From an uncultured Sulfuricurvum sp. (GTDB lineage: Bacteria; Campylobacterota; Campylobacteria; Campylobacterales; Sulfurimonadaceae), in contig CAIMUF010000032.1 in the NCBI GenBank assembly GCA_903844635.1, positions 62,001 to 126,000 of the forward strand: a stretch of DNA of 64,000 nucleotides. Direction: 5' to 3'. The notes beneath the pieces were generated by a model, which was given only the letters and a program-made list of their open reading frames with translations, made no database searches and was not told the origin of the DNA. Shown here piece after piece: positions 35,850 to 44,082 of the stretch. Every line of letters begins with the position of its first letter. The first letter of the stretch is position 1. Position numbers and translations under genes: made by a program.

Positions 35850-36395
35850 ATGATATTCAAAATGAAACGCCCCGAAGAGGGGTTCAATCCGATCATCATG
35901 GTTATCGCAACAGTTAGCGCAGTTGTCTTTTATCTCATAAAAGACAGTCTCAATATTCCACTAACAGGGAATTTGATCTTTGCCATCTTGATATGGCTAT
36001 CAACCTATCAACTGCTCTATTTTTTCTTTGGAGAAGATGCGGACTTATTTTTGATCGAGGGATTATTTTATACTTTCATTTTTTCAGCATGGGATTTTTG
36101 GAACCCTCTATCCGAACAGCTCTTGAAAGTTGGACTTAGTAAGGTTGCGCTTGAAATGGCGATAGTGGTTGCTTTGGTTAAATTGATACAGATGTATTTT
36201 GAGGAGCTATTAGGAACAGTTATTTTGATAGCTTTTGTCACATTTGAACTCATTATGATTAAAATCTTTGGACGTACTCTATCAGATGTTTTTCAAAGCA
36301 TTAACTACATTGACATGATCGTAATCGGTTTTGTAGCTTCAGCAAATTATCAAGTTTATTTTTGGAGGTTGGGTCGGAATTTTATTGATGGATAA
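35850..36395 (+). CDS. multi-pass membrane protein of the island
   Basis: 181 residues from the ATG at 35850, which follows GGAGG; a longer frame from 35775 lies within ardC. About six hydrophobic segments: VIATVSAVVFYLIKDSL, LIFAILIWLSTYQLLYFFF, LIEGLFYTFIFSAWDFW, VALEMAIVVALVKLIQMYF, LLGTVILIAFVTFELIMIKIF and IDMIVIGFVASANYQVYFW. It begins 11 bases after ardC and is probably cotranscribed. I recognise no family. Confidence 0.65.
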   Translation: MIFKMKRPEEGFNPIIMVIATVSAVVFYLIKDSLNIPLTGNLIFAILIWLSTYQLLYFFFGEDADLFLIEGLFYTFIFSAWDFWNPLSEQLLKVGLSKVALEMAIVVALVKLIQMYFEELLGTVILIAFVTFELIMIKIFGRTLSDVFQSINYIDMIVIGFVASANYQVYFWRLGRNFIDG

Positions 36396-36478
36396 AATTT
36401 TCCTCAATCTACTTTCTTATCAAGTTTGATAAGCTAAAATATTGGATTAACTATTCATATCTATCGCAGGATTTTAAA

Positions 36479-36718
36479 ATGGCACATATTGAGACATTAA
36501 AACAAGACGGAAAAAATGTTTTCGTCGGAGTTGTTGAATTTGACGACTGTCAAGAAGTTATCGATAGTTTCGACGGTGAAATACAAGAGGATCGTTTTAT
36601 CATTACAAATACAAATGATATTCTCTTAAAATTGTACCAAGCAAACCTCATTGAAAGAGGCGAAAGAGAGTCACTTGAAAATTGCGATTTCATCGCTTTT
36701 ACAGGTGCTAAAGTTTAG
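36479..36718 (+). CDS. small hypothetical protein before vsr
   Basis: 79 residues, acidic (MAHIETLKQDGKNVFVGVVEFDDCQEVIDSFDGEIQEDRFIITNTNDILLKLYQANLIERGERESLENCDFIAFTGAKV). No signal or membrane segment. It ends 8 bases before vsr, in the same direction, so it may belong to the restriction-modification transcript, perhaps as a regulator. No HTH is visible. Confidence 0.55.
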   Translation: MAHIETLKQDGKNVFVGVVEFDDCQEVIDSFDGEIQEDRFIITNTNDILLKLYQANLIERGERESLENCDFIAFTGAKV

Positions 36719-36725
36719 CTTTCTT

Positions 36726-37127
36726 ATGGATACCAACACTGCGAAAGCAATTAGATCCAAAGGTTCTAAAATAGAAAAGCTACTTGCTAAAAGTATGTGG
36801 AATAAAGGGTTGCGCTATCAAAAGAATGTTTCAAATATCTTTGGAAAACCCGACTTTGTTTTTAAAAGTAAACAAATTGCCATATTTTGCGATAGTGAAT
36901 TTTGGCATGGCTATAATTACATTATCAAAGGGGAGCGGTTTAAAACGAATCCTGAATTTTGGGAGAAAAAAATTCTCCGCAATATTGAAAGAGATCAAGA
37001 AGTCACAGCTAAACTAAATGAAGCAGGTTGGACTGTTCTTAGATTTTGGGGAAAACAAATTCAAAAAGAAGTTGAAGCTTGTGTAAATACAATTGAAGAA
37101 GTTTATCAACGAAAGAAGTCAAAATGA
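36726..37127 (+). CDS. vsr: very short patch repair endonuclease Vsr
   Basis: 133 residues from the ATG at 36726 (MDTNTAKAIRSKGSKIEKLLAKSMWNKGLRYQKNVSNIFGKPDFVFKSKQIAIFCDSEFWHGYN). This matches Vsr: the KxSKxExxL region, PDFVF, the catalytic Asp-rich IAIFCDSEFWHG, and WTVLRFWGKQI. Vsr nicks T:G mismatches produced by deamination of 5-methylcytosine at the methylase's sites. A longer frame from 36651 overlaps the upstream gene and is rejected. The stop overlaps the methyltransferase start as ATGA. Confidence 0.93.
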   Translation: MDTNTAKAIRSKGSKIEKLLAKSMWNKGLRYQKNVSNIFGKPDFVFKSKQIAIFCDSEFWHGYNYIIKGERFKTNPEFWEKKILRNIERDQEVTAKLNEAGWTVLRFWGKQIQKEVEACVNTIEEVYQRKKSK

Positions 37128-38170
37128 ATTATACATACAAGACTATCGATTTATTCGCAGGAATTGGGGGGATTAGGCTCGGCTTTGATATGACAAAGCG
37201 AGTCAAAAATGTTTTCTCGGCTGAAATTGATAAATATGCGTGCGAGACATACAAGGTTAATTTTGGGGGGAATCCTCAATGTGATATTACAAAAATAGAC
37301 GAAAAAAAATTACCTGATTTTGATATTTTACTTGCAGGCTTCCCATGCCAAGCATTTAGTATTGCAGGCAGAAGAGGTGGCTTTGAAGACACAAGAGGTA
37401 CGTTATTTTTTCATGTAGCAAGAATGATAAAGGAAAAGCAACCAAAAGCATTTTTGCTTGAAAACGTTAAAGGCTTAACACACCACGACGGAGGAAAAAC
37501 TCTTAGTACAATCATGAATGTTTTGGAACATGATTTAGGCTATACCGTATATTCTCAATTATTAAATGCTAAGGATTATGGTGTTCCCCAAAAACGAGAA
37601 CGTATTTATATAGTAGGGTTTAAGAAAGAAACAGATTTTGAATTTCCAAAACCTAAAAAACTCAAACTTAAAATCAAAGACATTATGGAGAAAGAAGTCG
37701 TATCAGGTAAATATTATTTGTCCAATACATATCTTCAAACATTAAAAAATCATAGAACTAGACACGAAGAGAAAGGTAATGGATTTGGATATGAAATTGT
37801 CAATAGTGACGGAATTGCCAATACTATCGTTGTCGGAGGTATGGGAAAAGAACGAAATCTTTTATATGACGATCGTTTAACGAATTTTCAACCAGTAACC
37901 AATATCAAAGGTGAGATCAATAAAGATTATATTAGAAAAATGACTCCAAGAGAATGGGCAAGACTACAAGGTTTTCCAGATAGCTACAAAATACCAGTAA
38001 GCGATGCTCAAGCATATAAACAATTTGGGAACTCCGTAAGTGTTCCAGTTATTAACGAAATAGCAAAACTTGTTATCGAAAAGCTTGATAGTCAATACTC
38101 AACGATAGATAAAATAGTCAAATATACCAATATAGAAGCAAGCACAGTTCAAACAATAGGTTGTCAATAA
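37124..38170 (+). CDS. DNA (cytosine-5-)-methyltransferase of the restriction system
   Basis: 348 residues. C5-MTase motifs in order: I TIDLFAGIGGIRLGF, II FSAEIDKYA, IV DILLAGFPCQAFSIAGRRGGFEDTRGTLFF (catalytic PC), VI FLLENVKGL, VIII PQKRERIYIVGF, and IX-X RKMTPREWARLQGFPDSYKI...QFGNSVSVPVINEIA. The target recognition domain (about 185-270) is short. The downstream HpaII-like nuclease suggests recognition of CCGG. Coupled to vsr on one side and the nuclease (TAATG) on the other. Confidence 0.95.
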   Translation: MNYTYKTIDLFAGIGGIRLGFDMTKRVKNVFSAEIDKYACETYKVNFGGNPQCDITKIDEKKLPDFDILLAGFPCQAFSIAGRRGGFEDTRGTLFFHVARMIKEKQPKAFLLENVKGLTHHDGGKTLSTIMNVLEHDLGYTVYSQLLNAKDYGVPQKRERIYIVGFKKETDFEFPKPKKLKLKIKDIMEKEVVSGKYYLSNTYLQTLKNHRTRHEEKGNGFGYEIVNSDGIANTIVVGGMGKERNLLYDDRLTNFQPVTNIKGEINKDYIRKMTPREWARLQGFPDSYKIPVSDAQAYKQFGNSVSVPVINEIAKLVIEKLDSQYSTIDKIVKYTNIEASTVQTIGCQ

Positions 38171-39243
38171 TGGCACTCAATAAAGGTGAATGGAGTGAAG
38201 TATATACATTTTTAAAACTGTTAGCAGACGGTCGGCTTTATGCGGCAGACTCAAATTTAAATCAAATTCCTTCAATTTATTATCCAATTTTAAAAATTTT
38301 ACGTGAAGAACCAGCCGAACAGTTAACATTTAGCAGAGAATCTACAATTGAAATCATTGACCAATTTGGAAACAAAATACTTACACTACCTATAGAAGAT
38401 TTTAAAAATAAGTCCTTAGAACTACTACAACATATAAAAACTTCAGCATCAAGCTCTTTTGAAATTCCAAGTATCCTTGATTTCATGCACTCAATACATA
38501 TCACTAAATTAAAAGCCGAATCTCAAGAAAAAAGAGATATTACAATCGTCGTACACGATATATTTACGGGACACAATCCTATTTTGGGGTTTAGCATAAA
38601 ATCAAAACTAGGCGGAGCTTCTACTCTCATCAATGCAAGTGGTGCTACAAACTTTATCTTTGAGATAGATAACTTATTAAGTGATATTCAAATTGATGAA
38701 ATAAACAATATCGATACAAAAAGCAAGATAAGAGATCGAATATCTACTATCGAGTCCTACGGATCAATTTTATCATTCAAACAAGTACAAAATGATAACT
38801 TCAAAAGAAATCTTATGATGATAGACTCTAAATTTCCAGAAATTCTTGCAGGAATGCTGCAATTATTTTACAAAGGACAGGGAAATAAGATTTCTGAAGT
38901 GATTTCAAAAGTTAGTTCATTAAACCCGTGTAACTATGATTTATCAAATAATCATCCCTACTATGAGTACAAAGTAAAGAATTTTTTGACGGATTGCGCT
39001 TTAGGTATGACTCCAGTATCTGTTTGGTCGGGTCTCTATGATGCCAATGGCGGATATATAATAGTTAAAGAGAATGGTGATCTTGTTTGTTATCATATTT
39101 ACAATAGAAATGAATTTCAAGAATATCTATTCAACAACACAAAACTTGAAACCCCAAGTAGTAGTAGACATGGATTTGGTATAATCTACAAAAAAGATGG
39201 TCATCAATTTTTCAATCTTAACTTACAGGTACGTTTTTTATAA
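38170..39243 (+). CDS. HpaII-family type II restriction endonuclease
   Basis: 357 residues from the ATG at 38170, which overlaps the methylase stop by one base (a TTG three codons earlier is less likely). The N-terminal MALNKGEWSEVYTFLKLLADGRLYAADSNLNQIPSIYYPILKILREE resembles the RE_HpaII family (KGEWSE...LLxDGxLYAAD), and the length equals HpaII (about 358). HpaII cuts CCGG, so this cassette probably does too; specificity is inferred from family and context. The order vsr-M-R forms one operon. The codon use is A/T-rich, as in the rest of the island. Confidence 0.83.
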   Translation: MALNKGEWSEVYTFLKLLADGRLYAADSNLNQIPSIYYPILKILREEPAEQLTFSRESTIEIIDQFGNKILTLPIEDFKNKSLELLQHIKTSASSSFEIPSILDFMHSIHITKLKAESQEKRDITIVVHDIFTGHNPILGFSIKSKLGGASTLINASGATNFIFEIDNLLSDIQIDEINNIDTKSKIRDRISTIESYGSILSFKQVQNDNFKRNLMMIDSKFPEILAGMLQLFYKGQGNKISEVISKVSSLNPCNYDLSNNHPYYEYKVKNFLTDCALGMTPVSVWSGLYDANGGYIIVKENGDLVCYHIYNRNEFQEYLFNNTKLETPSSSRHGFGIIYKKDGHQFFNLNLQVRFL

Positions 39244-39297
39244 CTTAAGGCTTTTTGTAAGATACATAGACATTATTTGATAATTATAAGTACATTT

Positions 39298-39320
39298 TAG
39301 GGGACGATTTAGGGGACAAA
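39298..39320 (+). repeat. paired 'taggggac' motif, right end of island (candidate arm site)
   Basis: TAGGGGAC twice in 23 bases, nearly identical to the doublet at 29021-29042 and in the same orientation, about 100 bases inside attR. Confidence 0.65.
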
Positions 39321-39420
39321 GGATGAACATTTTTGACCTTTTTAGGTTTAGTGTTCGAGAGTTAAAAGACATATATTAAGCAGTTTGAACCGAATTTATT
39401 CAAGTAACGTGGGAAAAATT

Positions 39421-39468
39421 AGAGTTCGAATCTCTCCTCGTCCGCCACCATCAAGCCCTATTTTGCGT
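39421..39468 (+). repeat. right attachment site (attR) of the genomic island
   Basis: 48-bp perfect direct copy of 28949-28996: tRNA-Ser T-arm and 3' acceptor strand with CCA plus the following 21 bases. It is a tRNA remnant without a 5' half, so not a functional tRNA. Marks the island's right boundary; island length is about 10.5 kb. Confidence 0.92.
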
Positions 39469-39713
39469 CGTTTCAAGCCATTTTCAAAAATTTTTTACTA
39501 CATTATTTTACTATAATTTGAATTTTTACTACTGTTTTACTACCAAACTTATAGATAAATACTCCTATGGAATCGCCTATTCAATTAGTAAGTGCGATAC
39601 ACCGTTAAGCTACAGAATAAGATTTTGTAATTGTATCAAAGCACACTTCTGCAAACATGGTAGATTGTATAGGAAGTTTTTTTACTATTTTAGATACTTA
39701 ATGCTATAATTTT

Positions 39714-39719
39714 TAAAAT
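39714..39719 (+). promoter_or_regulatory. approximate -10 region of the Tat-signal mini-protein gene
   Basis: An AATGCTATAATTTTT stretch with TATAAT sits just before AAGGAGT and the ATG at 39732. Position is within a few bases; the 5' untranslated region would be very short. Confidence 0.45.
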
Positions 39720-39731
39720 AAGGAGTATGGT

Positions 39732-39944
39732 ATGAAAACTCAAACATTGGATTCGAACTCTCGTCGTGGATTTTTGAAAAAAGCCACATATGTTGCACCA
39801 CTTCTCGTAGTACTTGGCACTTTAACTGAAGCTTCTGCCTCTGCTCATGGTAATAATAGTAATGGTCAAAGTGCATCTGCTCCGGGACAAACTGGCACAG
39901 CACCTGGATTGGCGAAAAAAAGTACAGGATCAAAAATTTTCTAG
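39732..39944 (+). CDS. small twin-arginine (Tat) signal protein
   Basis: 70 residues. The N-terminus MKTQTLDSNSRRGFLKKATYVAPLLVVLGTLTEASASAHG has a canonical Tat motif (S-R-R-G-F-L-K-K) and a hydrophobic segment ending in a cleavable ASA-type site. The mature part is only about 30 residues, Gly/Ser/Asn/Gln-rich (NNSNGQSASAPGQTGTAPGLAKKS), with no cofactor-binding residues. AAGGAGT precedes the ATG. Tat export usually serves folded cofactor proteins or partners, so so short a mature region is odd. It lies just outside attR. Confidence 0.7.
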   Translation: MKTQTLDSNSRRGFLKKATYVAPLLVVLGTLTEASASAHGNNSNGQSASAPGQTGTAPGLAKKSTGSKIF

Positions 39945-40053
39945 TACTCTAACCCTTCAATAATAGACGTACAGGATGCTTTGCCTCATCTTTGCATTGA
40001 AAACCTAACAAGTTGTCTTTACCCGTAAATTAAATAATGAGAAATTAATTAGA

Positions 40054-40194
40054 ATGATTATATTCTTATCATCATTTGGGCTTATTGGTGCAATAAATCA
40101 TCTTATATTTTATAAAATACTTCTAACACTTTTCAATTTACTTGATTTTCTAACAGTCCATAAATTTATCATAATCAATAAAATAGAGGCGTAA
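40054..40194 (+). pseudogene. small hydrophobic membrane ORF interrupted by the insertion sequence
   Basis: 46-codon ORF (MIIFLSSFGLIGAINHLIFYKILLTLFNLLDFLTVHKFIIINKIEA) whose last codons and stop lie in the left end of the IS. To the right of the IS (from 41252) an open frame reads NIVKKFEKVSRDIYLTPKK then stop, which could be its original C-terminus. I infer a small membrane protein gene split by the IS; the family is unknown. Confidence 0.45.
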
Positions 40195-41251
40195 TGAAAA
40201 AAACGAGTTGCTGAATCCATCAGAAAACATCGCTACCATGGGGGCTAATGAAGGATTATTTAGGATGAGTTTTAAAAAAATTGTAAAAGATGCCCAAAGT
40301 GCCAAAGTTTAGTTGTAAAAAAGAATGGTATTCAAAGAGAAATTCAGCGTTATCAGGGTAGTGATTGTGGACATAATTTTTCATCTGATAGAAGACCAAA
40401 AAGGCTCTCTAAAAAGCTTTTTACAGAGTATCTCCAGGGTAAACAGACCCTCAAATAACTTTCTCTCAAATATAACCGCAGTATCCCTTGGATCAAGAAA
40501 CATCTTGATGCTTATGAATCAGATGCAAGAGCAATAATTTCAAGCGCTGTTACGCTTGTCGCCGATGCCACTTTCTTTGGAAAAAGATCTGATAGGTTTG
40601 GAACACTCGTATTCAAGGACGTTCTGAACGACAAAATCGTAGCTTCAAAACATATCGATACCGAAACTGCTAACGATTACAAGCAATTAACTGAAGATCT
40701 ATTGGAGCAAGGCTTCGTGATACTTGGTGTCACCATAGATGGCAAGAGAGGTGTTGCAAAGGCTTTTGGCACTATTCCTAGACAAATGTGCCATTTTAAT
40801 CAAGTTGCCATCGTAAAACGATACCTAATATGTAAGCCAAAACTGGAAGCTTCTATTGAGCTGCTCAAATTATGCAGGCGTATTCCAACATCAATACAGA
40901 ATCGATTTGCAGATGCATTATCCCAGTGGCATGGTAAATACGGAGCTTTTCTGCATGAAAAAACTATCAATCCAACTACAGGAAAGTTGTCTCCAACATA
41001 CGCCAAACGGGCGTCTGCCTACAGAAGTCTCACAAGAAATCTACCTTATTTATTCACCTATAAAAATTATAAAGAGTTTGCTATTCCAAATACAACTAGC
41101 TCGTTAGACGGTGGAGTATTCTCACACCTCAAAAAACTCATAAAATTGCATCAGGGGTTGGCTTTAAAAAGGAAAGTAAAATTAATAGATGAACAGCTAG
41201 ATAACTATAATAAAAGATGATAATTTAGCAACTCGTTTTTTTCATTACGCC
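40188..41251 (+). mobile_element. insertion sequence with 25-bp perfect terminal inverted repeats, degenerate transposase
   Basis: The outer 25 bases at 40188-40212 (beginning GGCGTAATGAAAAAAACG) are the exact reverse complement of 41227-41251, with imperfect similarity beyond. Length is 1064 bp with one transposase frame inside. No clear target-site duplication is visible. The zinc-ribbon DDE transposase and GG-starting ends recall IS256/IS1249-like elements, but the family is not certain. Confidence 0.85.
40265..41220 (+). pseudogene. degenerate DDE transposase with N-terminal zinc ribbon
   Basis: In one frame the sequence reads CKRCPKCQSLVVKKNGIQREIQRYQGSDCGHNFSS, a CxxC zinc ribbon, then RLSKKLFTEYLQGKQTLK followed by an in-frame TAA at 40456-40458. 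It continues open to 41220 (VADATFFGKRSDRFGTLVFKD, VTIDGKRGVAKAFG, RFADALSQWHGKYGAFLHEKT). The likely start at 40265 (MSFKKI) is in a different frame, so a frameshift has occurred in the A run near 40274-40280. One shift plus one nonsense codon make this copy inactive, unless recoded. Confidence 0.8.
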
Positions 41252-41367
41252 AATATTGTTAAAAAATTTGAAAAAGTATCCAGGGATATTTATCTAACTC
41301 CTAAAAAGTAAAGCACTAGTAAACCAGCACTCATTTTAATTCGAACAGATTAAAAAGCTTATTTCAA

Positions 41368-42984
41368 TTATGGATTGTTAGCAAAATAATGCTTAACTCC
41401 ATCCATCATTCCCTCTACCATCCACTTTTGATATTTACCATCTACAATACGAGCTGATTCATCAGGATTACTGATATAGCCTATTTCTAATAATATTGCG
41501 GGCATTTGTGCCCCGACTAGAACCCAAAAAGGAGCTTCTCTTGCCCCGTTGTCTTTAACGTTTGGATACAGTTTTCGCAAATTATTCAAAACACCCTTTT
41601 GAATATCTATCGCAAGCTTGTTGGATGCAATAATTTTTTCACTGTTTAATACATTTAAAAAACTGAGCTTGCCATACGCACCCATTTCACTCATATCTTC
41701 TGAGTTTTCTAACGCAGCTACACGCATTGCTCGTTCACTTCGCCCTGGTGAAAGATAATAGGTTTCGATGCCGTATGCCGCATTTATATCAGAACCTTTG
41801 GGGATTGCATTCGCATGAACGGATAAAAAAAGATCGGCTGACTTATCATTTGCAAATTTTGTTCGATCTTTAAGCTCTATAAATGAGTCATTCGAACGGG
41901 TCATATAAACCGTATATCCCTGTGAGCGAAGCTGCTCAGAAAGCTGAAGACCTACTTGCAATACAATATCTTTTTCCATGTATCCATTGCCGGTAGCACC
42001 GCTGTCTTTTCCACCATGACCTGGATCAATAACGATCACTTTCTTACTTCTGTCACGAGGAGTAATGTTTGTCAAAGGGGGCAAAGTACCAATCAAAGAA
42101 GGAGGCTCTTTAATAATTGGAGGCTGTACAACTAATGCAGCTAGAGGCGGAGTCACTCCCTTGTTGGAGATTGGCAATGAAAAGTCAATGTATACCGATT
42201 GACCTTTTATCATTGGCTTTATTGCGATGGCTTCGTTGTGTTCAATAACGACTCGCAGTGTTTTAGAATCGTATTGTGCTAAACGAATTTTTTGAATCGA
42301 ATTTTGGTCAAGAATTTTAGTTTGAGATAGATGTCCGCCATCAATATCAATAATATAGCGAAAACGCTGCTTATCAGACTCAATTATTTTAGAAAGATGA
42401 ATTTCATTGGCTTCTATTTTTGAGTCAAAAGTCAACTCTATCCCCGTATCCTTCCATTGCGCATCAAGCAAACGATGACGCTTCAGCAGTTCCACTTCAT
42501 TGACCGTTTTGAGAATTTCGGGTTTTTTAGTGAGTTCCTCTTTTGTTGGTACCAAAAAATCAGAAATGCTGGCACTGGGTGGCGGGAGAGAAACTTTTAG
42601 ATATTCTTTAGGGAATACGAGGGGCTTTTGCATTGGATCTAAAAGTTTTGGCGTTGCGACTACAGCAAGCGCAGCCGCAGAAGGGCTCGAGGAAGCGACA
42701 GGTGAAGAAAACTTTGTCAGTTCGGTTTTATACTTCGTAACGTCAATTCGTAAAAGTTCACCACCTTTTACTATGCCTTCTAATGCTTCTTTTTCTAAGG
42801 CGCTATTCTTGGATTGCGTTGCTCTAAGATAAACACTTTTACACTCATTATATCCTCGAAATTGCTCAATTTCGTCATTACTGGTGAGTGCTTTTTTAGC
42901 TCCCTCCAAACGTGCCATATCATCGGATGCTCCCAATAATAAGGAAACTGAAAGTAGCAAAAAAAAAGTAATTTGTCTTAGCAT
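41368..42984 (-). CDS. N-acetylmuramoyl-L-alanine amidase (AmiC-like)
   Basis: 538 residues with a signal peptide (MLRQITFFLLLSVSLLLGA). An Ala/Pro-rich linker and an AMIN-like domain (about 170-280, DAQWKDTGIELTFDSKIEANEIHLSKII...) precede the C-terminal Amidase_3 zinc domain. That domain has KVIVIDPGHGGKDSGATGNGYMEKDIVLQVG (His and Glu ligands), DLFLSVHANA and PAILLEIGYISNPDE (catalytic Glu). It cleaves peptidoglycan stem peptides for daughter-cell separation in the periplasm. Longer than E. coli AmiC because of the N-terminal helical region. Confidence 0.92.
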   Translation of the reverse strand: MLRQITFFLLLSVSLLLGASDDMARLEGAKKALTSNDEIEQFRGYNECKSVYLRATQSKNSALEKEALEGIVKGGELLRIDVTKYKTELTKFSSPVASSSPSAAALAVVATPKLLDPMQKPLVFPKEYLKVSLPPPSASISDFLVPTKEELTKKPEILKTVNEVELLKRHRLLDAQWKDTGIELTFDSKIEANEIHLSKIIESDKQRFRYIIDIDGGHLSQTKILDQNSIQKIRLAQYDSKTLRVVIEHNEAIAIKPMIKGQSVYIDFSLPISNKGVTPPLAALVVQPPIIKEPPSLIGTLPPLTNITPRDRSKKVIVIDPGHGGKDSGATGNGYMEKDIVLQVGLQLSEQLRSQGYTVYMTRSNDSFIELKDRTKFANDKSADLFLSVHANAIPKGSDINAAYGIETYYLSPGRSERAMRVAALENSEDMSEMGAYGKLSFLNVLNSEKIIASNKLAIDIQKGVLNNLRKLYPNVKDNGAREAPFWVLVGAQMPAILLEIGYISNPDESARIVDGKYQKWMVEGMMDGVKHYFANNP

Positions 42985-42990
42985 GCCGTA

Positions 42991-44082
42991 TTATTCACCT
43001 TGCGTCAGTTCACGCATCAACTCTTTGACGGAGATAATCTTATTAATGCGGTAACCATTCGTTCCCGAAAAGAAAAGACCAAAATCTAAATTTCCAAAAT
43101 AAGCATCACTAAGACGATCGGCAATACAAAAACCAACCTCTTTTGCTTCAACACCACGGTGACATGGGGCTACACAGTTAGAAATACATTTGATTGCAGG
43201 GCCTGTGCGTGTATCGATCAGGCCGTGTAAATTAGTACGAACACCGCGAGCAGGATAACCCACAGGAGATTTCATCAAAGTAATATCTTCTTCTTTGGCA
43301 TTAAGAAGGACTTGTTTGAAATTTTCATGCGCATCACACTCAAAAGTACCAATGAAACGGGTTCCCATTTGAACACCTGTTGCACCTAATGCCATCATTT
43401 CATCAATGTCCGATTTATTCCACACACCTCCAGCGGCTATAACAGGAATATTTCCCCACAATGCAGCTTCTTCAACAACTGGTTTTACCAAGTTTTCAAG
43501 CTGATATTCATCCATAGCACATTGTTCATAGGTAAACCCTTGATGACCACCACTTTTAGGACCTTCAAGAATAACAGCGTCAGGAAGACGGTTATAACGC
43601 TTTTGCCATCGCTTACAAATAATTGAAAGCGCTTTAGGAGACGAGATAATCGGGACAAGTGCAACATCAGGATAATCAGCCGTAAATTCAGGCATATTCG
43701 TTGGTAATCCAGCACCCGTGATAATAATATTCGCACCCGCTTCACATGCATCTGTTACTACTCGACCATAATCATTAATAGCGTACAACACGTTACATGC
43801 CAACGGAGCATCACCGCAAATTTTACGAGCATTTTCGAAAATAGCGATAAGCCCTTTTCGAGAATAAAAGTTTTCTGCTTCCAACGGACGACCTGCAACA
43901 AGTCTGTCTGAATAACTTTTGTCTCCGTAGTTTCCAGTTCCTACCGAACTAATAACTCCAAGACCACCCTCGAGAGAAACGTTTCCAGCGAGTCTGTCCC
44001 AACTAATTCCAACACCCATACCACCTTGAACGATGGGAACTGGGATAGTATATTTACCGATTTGAAGTGGTTTAAAACTCAT
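42991..44082 (-). CDS. nitronate monooxygenase / FabK-like flavoprotein
   Basis: 363 residues, FMN-dependent TIM barrel. PIVQGGMGVGISWDRLAGNVSLEGGLGVISSVGTGNYG is the family N-terminus. Further blocks are IITGAGLPTNMPEF, VILEGPKSGGHQGF (catalytic-His region of 2-nitropropane dioxygenases), IPVIAAGGVWNKSDIDEMMALGATGVQMGTRFIGTFECDA. It could oxidise alkyl nitronates or act as an enoyl-ACP reductase (FabK type). A C-terminal extension has conserved Cys (CISNCVAPC). It follows tyrS with overlapping stop/start. Confidence 0.88.
   Translation of the reverse strand: MSFKPLQIGKYTIPVPIVQGGMGVGISWDRLAGNVSLEGGLGVISSVGTGNYGDKSYSDRLVAGRPLEAENFYSRKGLIAIFENARKICGDAPLACNVLYAINDYGRVVTDACEAGANIIITGAGLPTNMPEFTADYPDVALVPIISSPKALSIICKRWQKRYNRLPDAVILEGPKSGGHQGFTYEQCAMDEYQLENLVKPVVEEAALWGNIPVIAAGGVWNKSDIDEMMALGATGVQMGTRFIGTFECDAHENFKQVLLNAKEEDITLMKSPVGYPARGVRTNLHGLIDTRTGPAIKCISNCVAPCHRGVEAKEVGFCIADRLSDAYFGNLDFGLFFSGTNGYRINKIISVKELMRELTQGE

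Larger units (their letters stand above)
28949..39468. mobile_element. integrated genomic island at tRNA-Ser(GCU)
   Basis: Bounded by the 48-bp direct repeats attL and attR, with a tRNA-proximal tyrosine integrase, an excisionase-like gene, ArdC-type antirestriction protein, an HpaII-like restriction-modification-repair cassette and several unknown genes. No conjugation, capsid, terminase or replication initiator gene is recognised, so it is not a self-evident ICE or prophage. It may be a mobilisable or satellite element using helper functions. Confidence 0.9.

Noticed and set aside
39421..39468. Second serine tRNA gene
   Set aside because: Only the T arm, 3' acceptor strand and CCA are present; the 5' half and anticodon arm are missing. 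It is attR.
40325..40537. 70-codon ORF in the insertion sequence
   Set aside because: It is out of frame with the zinc-ribbon transposase reading and its protein shows no domain; it is a shadow of the degenerate transposase.
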